A stretch of DNA of 64,000 nt from Teratosphaeria epicoccoides (lineage: Eukaryota > Ascomycota > Dothideomycetes > Mycosphaerellales > Teratosphaeriaceae): NCBI GenBank assembly GCA_021401465.1, contig JADDMT010000129.1:1-64000 (forward strand), written 5' to 3'. Below are positions 30,720 through 38,973 of this stretch, piece by piece. Made by a program: the position numbers and the translations under genes. The notes below the pieces were generated by a model that saw only the letters and a program-made list of their open reading frames with translations, searched no databases and had not been told where the DNA came from. Every line of letters begins with the position of its first letter. Positions within the stretch are counted from its first letter, which is position 1.

Positions 30720-31043
30720 AAAGTGGCTTGAGGGATGGGGTGAATGTAGGTCTGCTGAGCGGTGGACAGACTCTGATGACTGGAGAAGTGGTTGCTGTGA
30801 TGACTGGAGAAGTGGTTGCTGTGATGACTGGAGAAGTGGTTGCTGAGATGATTGATGTGGATGATATGATGAGATCCGTACTCAAAACTTCCCGTCATCT
30901 CATCTTTCCTCGAAACTGGAGCTTTTCCCCCGGATCTCGCATCGTCCAAAACACCCGTGGACCGTCTGTCGCACGTCACCATCAACACTCTTCGATCTCT
31001 CTTCTCTTCTCGGACATCAACTGCTGATATCGCCGCCACCACC
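30720..31043. promoter_or_regulatory. Bidirectional promoter of RIM2 and CIA30
   Basis: 324 bp between two divergent mitochondrial genes. It contains a perfect 24-bp tandem triplication at 30774-30845. Confidence 0.6.
30774..30845. repeat. Perfect 24-bp tandem repeat, three units
   Basis: Units at 30774-30797, 30798-30821 and 30822-30845 are identical, each starting TGATGACTGGAG. It lies 55 bp upstream of the RIM2 start codon, within its promoter or leader. Confidence 0.97.
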
Positions 31044-31910
31044 ATGATACCCTCACGCGTGCTCAGAGCGGGCCCGCCTGGCTTCTGGCGCCGCTCGCTG
31101 GACGAGTTCAAGCGGCAAGCAACCATTGCGGCAAAGATGGAGGGCCTGCATCGACCGCAGAAGGCCTTCCCCATCATCAAGTTCGAGTCTCCCGATTCTC
31201 CTCAGGCTTGCAAGATCATGAGTGATGCCACCAACTTTGGCGGCTACAGCAAAGCCGAGTTGTCATACCAACCCGGCGCACCACACACAGAGGCTGAGTC
31301 AGGACGAATAGGCGGCGGCGAGGGTGCCGGACAGGAGCCATCCCATGTGTTGTTCAAGGGCAGCATAAGTACAGAGCTGCCTCCAAACAGACCGGACATC
31401 CAACGCTCGGGCTTCGCAGCTTGGAGAACACGGGATCGAGGACTGTCACTGTTTGGCAAATTGCTATGGGATATCGATCCTTACTCCTACCTTGCCCTTC
31501 GGATCAAAAGCGACGGTAGGAAATATTTCATCAATATCCAGACCGAGTCCATTGTCCCAACAGACATTCATCAGCACCTTCTCCCATCCCACTCGCCAGG
31601 AGAGTGGGAGACCGTCACAATCCCCTTCAGCGCTTTCGTGCGGACCAATTATGGCATGGTCGTAGAGCCGCAGAAAGAGATGCTGAGGCAGAAGGTCAGG
31701 AGCGTTGGTATTGGTCTTACGGATCGGGTGCCTGGACCTTTTGAGCTCAGGATTGCAGATATCTACGCCACAAACAAAGCGATTGGTAGAGAAATTGAAA
31801 AGGAAGACAGTGGCTTTGAGAGGGAGTCGTATCAGCCTGAGGATACTGGTATGATGGGAGAGATGGAGCCTGCAAGGAAGAAGGGCGAGCCAGAGAGGAT
31901 ATTGATATGA
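31044..31910 (+). CDS. CIA30: Complex I intermediate-associated protein 30 (NDUFAF1 family)
   Basis: A 288-residue mitochondrial assembly factor for the membrane arm of NADH:ubiquinone oxidoreductase. The start at 31044 (context CACCACCATGATA) gives MIPSRVLRAGPPGFWRRSLDEFKRQA, a basic N-terminus with few acidic residues consistent with a mitochondrial targeting signal; upstream codons offer only GTG. The CIA30 domain follows: SDATNFGGYSKAEL, FKGSISTELP, GFAAWRT, YLALRIKSDGRKYFINIQTES, then EWETVTIPFSAF and VGIGLTDRVPGPFELRI. The acidic C-terminal tail is variable. Single exon, divergent from RIM2. Confidence 0.92.
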   Translation: MIPSRVLRAGPPGFWRRSLDEFKRQATIAAKMEGLHRPQKAFPIIKFESPDSPQACKIMSDATNFGGYSKAELSYQPGAPHTEAESGRIGGGEGAGQEPSHVLFKGSISTELPPNRPDIQRSGFAAWRTRDRGLSLFGKLLWDIDPYSYLALRIKSDGRKYFINIQTESIVPTDIHQHLLPSHSPGEWETVTIPFSAFVRTNYGMVVEPQKEMLRQKVRSVGIGLTDRVPGPFELRIADIYATNKAIGREIEKEDSGFERESYQPEDTGMMGEMEPARKKGEPERILI

Positions 31911-33215
31911 GACATCTAGGGCATGAGCAAAACCAAAGAAAGCTATCAACACGATGCAATCATGCCTGAGCACCGATGCTGAGCGCGACATAGAACTACC
32001 ACTGCCATGGCAAGTACTGTGGTCAGAGGGCTAGGAAGGGTGATCTCTGCATGAAATGCTGTGACGAAAGCTCTTCGCCATTGGCATCAAGCTTACTGCA
32101 CGCGATCAGAGTCGACGATTTAGAATTCCTAAGGTGGGAAGATCAAATGCCTTCGGAGCACTCTCACGGTTTCGTCAGTGGCAGATTCGCAGAGTGGTCG
32201 AACATCTGTCTGAGCGACCGCTCGGTCCTGAAACGCACTCGATCACGGCAGGCTAGGCATGGCACCCGAGCATCGATCATTCGTGCAGCTTGGAGGCTTG
32301 TACGTCCTGAGCATGCAGTCCTTGGAGCGACCGTGTCAAACCCGTATCGATGGCCATGCACTGTAGTCACTACAGCGGGCTGAGAAGCCAAGCAAAAGCA
32401 AATGGCCTTGTACTCATATTGCCGCGATAGTATTGTGTTTGTAGCTTTACAAGTTACATGTCTGTGTTATAACATACCCAGTTTGCCTTTCGCCTTCACG
32501 GCCTGGTCGTTAGTCCTTGAACTTCAGCTATCTGTTACTAGCCGAGCCATGGTGTAACGCGAGCCTCCTACCTCCTGCAGCAGTCGGGCCAAGAATGGAT
32601 CGCGGTTGCGGACGCAAAGGGATCTGGGAGGTCAACCATTATGCTCTTCAGCATTCGTTGTGTGAATTATACATATCAGTCTGACCTGTGACAAATTACC
32701 TGTATGGCAGCAGCCTATAAGTCACGACACATTCACGTTCAACGACATCCCGACTGCTTCGGACTAGGCGCGCGGTGACGGCCGTCGCTGACACTCGTCC
32801 CGGGCATCGATGAGTGCAGAACAACCCAGCCAAGCCAGACCCTCCTGCCATGTGCGCCAATAATGATGGGGAAGCGCCGGATGTCGGGAGACGCCGTGGG
32901 CTGAGCAGGTTCATTATTCATACCGTCGTTAGTTGGCGCAGTGTACCATTCGACCATTGCCCCCGGAGAAATACTGATTATGGCCGCCATGGTCATCAGC
33001 AGGGAGGGGTTGGCCAATACGATGACGGCGCGCAAGGCCACGTAACGATCATCTGCAGATACCTGATGGTATTCGATTCACGCGACATTACACCTCTGCT
33101 CGCTCGCAAGAAGCATTACCTCCTGTGATGAAGTTGCGGACGAGGAAGAAAAGTTTCAACTCCGACCTATCGCCGAGGCGCATCATCTGAGGGCTCTTCT
33201 TTTTTGACCGAAAGG
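31911..33215. other. Intergenic region, 1.3 kb
   Basis: No supported gene. Small ORFs on both strands (for example an antisense frame at 32739-33041 that is Ala/Ile rich) are not supported by domain, start context or splice pattern. Confidence 0.45.
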
Positions 33216-34724
33216 ATGTATGCACCAATATACCAACCCAGGGTCGCCAAGTCAGAACAGCCGATGGCAGCGACTGCGACACTATTCGCGCCAATTGCAA
33301 AGCAGAGAGTCACACCAAAGAATCCCGCGACAGCAGAAAATGACCTGGACGCTGATCGTTGCGCTGCGCTGCATAACACGCTCCTGCTATACGGATGGGT
33401 ATGCAGCGGCAAGAAAATCTTCCAGATGGAAAAGCGATCCTGGTGGGCAAAGCACGGAAGCGATGATCTGAAGCGTATATTACGACCCAAAGTGGTGCGG
33501 TTTTTGAGCAAAGTTTTCGATGTGCCAGCACATAATTTCTTCTATCACGTTTCTGGGCTGGCGACCGCGGGGGAAATGTTGCAGATATCTGAGATGATCC
33601 AAGATGGGAAGGCCAACGATCCGGAGCTGCATGAGCGACACAGATTCTTGGTGGTCTACTCCAGTTCCAAGGCTCTGGTCACAAACCCGGCCGGGGTGCT
33701 GTATGATCAGCAGACGGGAAAGGCCTTACTGATGCCGACTTATAATCACATCTACAATTTAAGAAAAGACGACCTGCCGTGGCAAACACTAGAAACGATC
33801 TTGTCCGCATGGATCGACATGGTGGAGGCCGAGAAAGCAGTGGCGATTCACGACGAAGTGAGCGAAGATGATCCACACGCGGACATTGCGGAGGCGCCGA
33901 AGACGAAAGTGGGCATCGCGAAAAGCCGATTGCAATTTAACACGCGACCTTGGATTCTGCAGCCATACACATTGAATGATCTGCACGCATGTCTGGATGC
34001 ATGGAAGGCACTAGTCGAGAAATTAGAAGAGAAAGCTGAAATAAAAGTCAAACGGCCGAATCCGGACGACAAGGACTATGACCCGGATGATGAAGCACCG
34101 CTGGCCTCAAGGACAGCCCTCAATATCGCCGGTGTACCTAGAGGATTCGCCTTTGAGCTCCTCTCACACGCCCGGTACAGTCCGATATGGTTCGTCGCAC
34201 CTGGTATTCGCCTACCGAAAGTCGAAGAATTTCTCCAACAGCCCTTCAAGAAGATCGCAGAGCAATACCCAGAAGAGACGAAAGGGATGAAAATGCCATT
34301 TCTCTTCCTACGCTGTCCCGGCTCAGTATCAGCAAAAGAAGCCAAGTTCCGGTATCCTTTCAGCACACTCGAGTCCGTGCCGTGCGGTCTCTATCTAGAC
34401 GCCTTTCCGAACGCCGCAAACCCTTTCGAGGACGCGTGTCGCTTGGTGCTGCCCATTAAGCTAGGATCGAACAAATACGCACGAACGTCAGACTTCCGAC
34501 CAATACGCAAGAGTCATTCGGATCTGTATCAGATCGAGGTGAATCCATTCGTGATGCGGCATGGACCGAAGCTGGTTGCGGTGTTGGAAAACTGGTTGGA
34601 GAATGTAGAGGCTGGGCATTGGACGGTGAACGAGAAGGGCGTGGAGGGTGGTATTGGCCAGTGGCGGCAGGCGGACACGAGGGAAGATTGGTGGAGGTAT
34701 CAGTCCAAGCATCTGTTCATTTAG
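33216..34724 (+). CDS. Hypothetical fungal protein
   Basis: One open frame of 502 residues from the first true ATG (33216; MYAPIYQPRVAKSEQ); a second Met at 33264 is a possible alternative start. I do not recognise the family. The body is soluble, rich in Lys, Asp, Trp and Phe, with protein-like stretches such as FQMEKRSWWAKHGSDDLKRIL, FLVVYSSSKALVTNPAGVLYDQ, an acidic linker (DDKDYDPDDE, about residues 283-292), FAFELLSHARYSPIWFVAPGIRLP and a C-terminal VEAGHWTVNEKGVEGG...WWRYQSKHLF. No signal peptide, membrane helix or known motif was found. Single exon; composition matches its neighbours. Confidence 0.8.
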   Translation: MYAPIYQPRVAKSEQPMAATATLFAPIAKQRVTPKNPATAENDLDADRCAALHNTLLLYGWVCSGKKIFQMEKRSWWAKHGSDDLKRILRPKVVRFLSKVFDVPAHNFFYHVSGLATAGEMLQISEMIQDGKANDPELHERHRFLVVYSSSKALVTNPAGVLYDQQTGKALLMPTYNHIYNLRKDDLPWQTLETILSAWIDMVEAEKAVAIHDEVSEDDPHADIAEAPKTKVGIAKSRLQFNTRPWILQPYTLNDLHACLDAWKALVEKLEEKAEIKVKRPNPDDKDYDPDDEAPLASRTALNIAGVPRGFAFELLSHARYSPIWFVAPGIRLPKVEEFLQQPFKKIAEQYPEETKGMKMPFLFLRCPGSVSAKEAKFRYPFSTLESVPCGLYLDAFPNAANPFEDACRLVLPIKLGSNKYARTSDFRPIRKSHSDLYQIEVNPFVMRHGPKLVAVLENWLENVEAGHWTVNEKGVEGGIGQWRQADTREDWWRYQSKHLFI

Positions 34725-35110
34725 CGAGCGCTTTCAGTGTACTTGGGTTTGTACGGGTCTGATGTGATCAGTCCTCTCCACAGTCAGTCAAGTCCGCACG
34801 GACCGGATTTGGCTCATGTCATCAGTCGGTGTTGATCTGTCTGTCGACACATCAGTCAAATTGAGAGCACTCGGTTGGCACGTCCGGTGGTGCCGATCCA
34901 GGTCAGGCAGAATGACTTGGCCGGGTGTTGAGACGACTGTACGTATGGGCATGCTCTCCACCAGCTCTCGCCCGTGTCCCGGCGGCAGTCTGAATGGCGC
35001 AATCTGTGCGTACCATGCCTGGCCGCGTCAGGATGCTCGCCCGGCGCTTTCGAGCTGCCCCCGTCGGCCAACAGTAACCGCATTACAGGTCGGCGTGCGA
35101 CACGCATGTC
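34725..35110. other. Intergenic spacer
   Basis: Contains CAGTCAGTCAAG near 34782 and a CATCAGTCAAAT near 34850, both related to the recurrent TTGACTG word. No ORF is supported. Confidence 0.5.
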
Positions 35111-35536
35111 CTATGCCGGCGTAAATGATTGCTCGTCTGGTTCGCCGCCAACACCGCGAGCATTCTTGGAATGGCCCGCGGTCTCATCTGCCAAGCAGCG
35201 TTCGTCTTCTCCAGATCTCAGCTGGATCTTCGTCTCTCCGGCCTGTGGGTCAAAACCAACGGACTTCAAAATTGCTCGGCGACATGAGAAATACATTTCC
35301 TCCAGCATTATGAGGCGCCCGATGCTGGCCGCCTTGTGTCCATCGACTTTTTGCAGAGCGGTGCGATCGAATGCAACTCTCGTTGCTACAGGCTCGCGCT
35401 CATAAGCACTTCCGCCGTCTCCTCGACCAGCCACTTTGGCAGCCATGAGTGCGTTGATCTTGTTGAACGCCAGGCCAGGAGTGATTGTAAACGTACGATA
35501 CAAGCTGTACGCTGCTGCGAGGCCTGCATACAACAT
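35111..35536 (-). CDS. Small hypothetical protein
   Basis: An open frame of 141 residues from the ATG at 35536 (MLYAGLAAAYSLYRTF). A more distal GTG start exists, but upstream in-frame sequence soon meets a stop. It is Ala/Arg/Lys rich with a weakly hydrophobic first 20 residues and an acidic-to-polar C-terminus. The segment ALQKVDGHKAASIGRLIMLEEMYFSCRRAILKSVGFDP looks like folded protein. I do not recognise it, and an upstream exon cannot be excluded. Confidence 0.35.
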   Translation of the reverse strand: MLYAGLAAAYSLYRTFTITPGLAFNKINALMAAKVAGRGDGGSAYEREPVATRVAFDRTALQKVDGHKAASIGRLIMLEEMYFSCRRAILKSVGFDPQAGETKIQLRSGEDERCLADETAGHSKNARGVGGEPDEQSFTPA

Positions 35537-35655
35537 ATGCTTCAGATCCACTACAAGGCCTCTTCTCACGGTTCACAGAGTCAGTCAAGCTCCGCTCATG
35601 TCCCTGGAGGTCACTGGCTCGGTCATGCAGCCTGACGCACTGATTCGCTAACAGC

Positions 35656-36813
35656 CTACCGTATCCTCACGTCCCCTCCTTCTCCTTCATGATCAGCATC
35701 GCAACTATTCGGACTATTCAAGCCGCCCACCTCGTTCTCCTTGTCTGCGCCCGCGCCGATATCGTAATCCGGTTTGTCGACACTGGTCACACAGGACTTC
35801 GCATGACCGAGTTTATGCCTGAAGCGAGAAGGTGCGCGTGCATTCAACGCTCTCAATCTTTCCTGGAAAGCCGAAGACATCGGTCCATTGCAGGCCGAAA
35901 ACGTATCGGTCTTCCCGGTTTTTGAAGGCTCCATTGTGACATGGGCCTGCCGCTGCTCGAGACGCTGTTGCCGGGCCCTGCGACGAGCTGAGCGAGGCAC
36001 GAAATCGTCGTCACCGGTCCAGGACTCAGAAGAAGAAACTTCTTCGAATACTTGGTAACGCGCCGGTGAAGCCATGGCGGAGTCGACAGGCTGTGGCGAC
36101 TTTGCTGGCGACGCAGCTGCGCAGAACCAGCCGGAGCCCGAAGATGCAGTAGTGCCTCCTTGGGAGAAAGTGGGCAAGTCACCTGACGAGGTAGACACAG
36201 GTGGTGAGGCGATGCTTCGCTTGCCGTTTGTCGTAACGGCACCGTCCGAGGATTGAGCATCGCCAGTAGCTGAGCTGATTGACCATTGCATTGGTGACCG
36301 CGGTCGAGCTTTATGATCTGGCGATTCGGCGTACTCCAGTGGCGATCTTGCGAGCATTTCCAGATCTGCTAGCGGATCCTCGTCCTTGTCGGTACTGGGA
36401 CTTCTGCTACGGAATGTCAGCGCTGCCAGTCCCTGAGAACATCGGCCACTGTACCTGGCGGCCGAGTCTCCTTGACATGCACCGTGTGCATCACCTTGTG
36501 ATTGCAGATTCGCTACATTGAATGGAGCAGGCGATGGAGAGTGTGACGGAGTAAAGTGATGTGACATCTGGGTCGCATACGAAGGTCTCGCAGGAGAGTT
36601 GGTGAGAGCAGCGATTCGCGAGGACCTGCGTGGGCGACCAATGTTTGCTGGGGATGCATTCTTCGTAGGCGTGAATCTGGTCATGCGTAAAGGAGCAAGC
36701 GGGTCTTCCGCGATGTATCTGGTTATCGGGCTGTGTTTGCGCGATGAAGATAGTGGTAAGCTTGGGTAAAGGTTTTCTGCAATGTTGTGATCTGCGTGGT
36801 TATGTTCTGCCAT
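35656..36813 (-). CDS. Ser-rich disordered hypothetical protein
   Basis: A single exon of 385 residues, ATG at 36813-36811. It is Ser/Pro/Arg rich with many SP sites, a basic patch (RRSSRIAALTNSPARP, about residue 62), a run RSARRRARQQRLEQRQAH (about 273-290) likely to be helical, and a late acidic KENE. No domain or membrane segment. The nuclear-type basic patches and SP sites suggest a phosphorylated nuclear or cell-cycle protein, but that is a guess. Confidence 0.65.
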   Translation of the reverse strand: MAEHNHADHNIAENLYPSLPLSSSRKHSPITRYIAEDPLAPLRMTRFTPTKNASPANIGRPRRSSRIAALTNSPARPSYATQMSHHFTPSHSPSPAPFNVANLQSQGDAHGACQGDSAARYSGRCSQGLAALTFRSRSPSTDKDEDPLADLEMLARSPLEYAESPDHKARPRSPMQWSISSATGDAQSSDGAVTTNGKRSIASPPVSTSSGDLPTFSQGGTTASSGSGWFCAAASPAKSPQPVDSAMASPARYQVFEEVSSSESWTGDDDFVPRSARRRARQQRLEQRQAHVTMEPSKTGKTDTFSACNGPMSSAFQERLRALNARAPSRFRHKLGHAKSCVTSVDKPDYDIGAGADKENEVGGLNSPNSCDADHEGEGGDVRIR

Positions 36814-38973
36814 CGTCGAGGATGTGTTGCTGGCTGTTCATTTTGATTCGAGACGCTGACCAAGAGCTGTACTGATCACATCGAGGTGTGTTGACAACCT
36901 GGGCGCGCTGGGAAAGTGCTTCTGCTGCTGAGAAAGCAGATCCCATCTCATATAGAAGGAGCGTCCAGTCGTGAACCCGCCATCGATGTTGGATCAAAGC
37001 AGGAGTCCTCCGACAAGTCAGCGATGCGTCATGTTGAATCGACCTTAGTAGCAGTAGGTGCGTTGATGAACCGCTCGTAGGCACATGAAGTCGGGCGATT
37101 GAGGCCTTGCTATGTGCGCGTCAACGAAGGGTCTTTGACCATGGTAATGCACGGGTAGAGCCACATAATGGCACGACGCACGGGTAGAGCCACATGTGAT
37201 GAGGAGCATCGATGGTGCGATGGCCAGTCCCCGCCCCAGGGGCGATACGCATAAGCTTACGCACGTCACTGGAGGAAGCAGCTATGTAAAATAATAACAG
37301 ACTACGGCCTGTATCTCTCGTTGCGCAGTTGCTAGTCTGAAACCTAAGTGCGGTCGGTGGACGAGCTCTTCAGCACCTCATCCACTGCTTCTCATCTGCC
37401 ATGAAACCACTTCGTCGCAAGCAGGCAGGATTTTCATCGCGCGGGTATCGCGAAAACGAGCACTCCCCGGGTCCTTGGATGCCACGGCATTGTTGAGGGA
37501 CTCTCGTGCTATTCTCGTTCTGCGGTATCACGCGAGTTCGCGCAGGGATGGGATGGCGCATGGCAGCACATGTTTATCTTAAACAAATAAACTCATTGAG
37601 TTAACTCTAACTTTAGGAGCTTCAACTGTTGTACTTCGAAGTCCCGGAAGCGTCTTCGAGCATCCAGGAGGAGCGCGAGGGTCTTGCCGAGGGGCCGCTG
37701 TCAAAATGGATGACCGCGCGAGCACGGTGCTGTGGGGGGGTTGGCTGGGGTGCAACAGAGTCAATTATCTGGAAATTTCATCGCTCCAAGAGCCCTGGGA
37801 GGCAGCTGCGACCCATCTTAACACGAAACGAGAGAAATTAGCAGGAAGCCAGCCATGCCTGCCCCCGATTGGCCGGCTTGCGTGTTGTTTCAGGTTGTGG
37901 TGGGATCCGCAGCGGGATCCAATATTAGTTCTAAGGCTTTTGCCGGATCCTGCGCGTTGACACGCGATGGGGGAAAGTTTGTGCAGCGGAGCTTGCCCAT
38001 TGTAATTTTGTGGCATATTGACTGCTGCGCTGTCTACCTAGTAGCGAGTGGAGTCACTCTTGGATGCGAAGCGGCCGGTCTGGAGGGCCAAGGGCGAATA
38101 ATGTCGGGGAGGGGCGCTTTTAGACACGTCCGCTTCGTTTGATTCCATCCGCAGCTTTCATCCCAGCCTGATTGCAGCATCCCAGACTAGTCGCAGCTCA
38201 AACAGAGCTGGCTGGACTCTTGGTAACACTACTGTTCCACTTCCAGGTGGATGCAGCAGCAGGGCAAAAGACAGGCCAATCCGCAGACGGAGTGTGAGGT
38301 CCGGAACGTGTTTTCTTGCATGATCAGGTATCATCTTTGCGGCCAACACTCGTCGATGTCGCGGTGACCGAAGCATTGCTGTGAGTAGCTCTGAGCATTC
38401 GTTTGAGGCAGTCGCCTCCAGACGCAGCGTCCTGAATGCGTATACAAGCCTGACAATGGCCCGTGACAGGGAACAATAGCCATTCAACCCCGTTGTACCA
38501 CCTGCCCCCGATTCACCCGTACAACGTGGCCGGGCGCCACGCTGAGCCAGCGGACAACCACTTCGCCGACGAGCAGCATTGGGACCACGAACATTCCAGC
38601 AAGCAACGGCAGACTCCATCAGACCAAACTGTCTATTCGAAGACCACGCGAGGCAGCATACATAGCTGGTGCGAGTGGCACGGCCACGCTGCATCAAACT
38701 CCGCGGGCTCGGGGCGCGATCAGAGCACGGCAGGTAGACTGCTGCACCATTGCGCAGCATCGGCAGGCACGACGGAGCGCGTAATATTGGCAAGACACGA
38801 CTGGACCAAACGCTGCTTACGAATCCGACGATCCATGCATCACTTTCCTCTAAGATCAACCACGCCAGAGTGTGTGCTTCTGTGAAGCACTCGCCCGCTT
38901 CCACGTACCGCTTTCGCTTGCCTCCATTGCCACTCATTCAGTGGGACGGCGTTCACCCAATCCATTACGACCC
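36814..38973. other. Long divergent intergenic region, 2.2 kb
   Basis: It lies between two divergent genes. Contains an 18-bp word (GCACGGGTAGAGCCACAT) twice, at 37149-37166 and 37178-37195. Long antisense and sense ORFs between 38158 and 38937 overlap one another and lack protein character. It probably holds long leaders and promoters. Confidence 0.5.

Noticed and set aside
32739..33041. Minus-strand ORF with hydrophobic stretches near the start of the 33216 gene
   Set aside because: No start context, splice signal or family evidence.
38158..38937. Long minus-strand ORF (259 residues) in the 2.2-kb spacer
   Set aside because: It overlaps competing plus-strand ORFs, is Cys/Arg/Leu rich without domains, and ends close to the start of the EGF-like gene. 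Its composition fits a chance frame.
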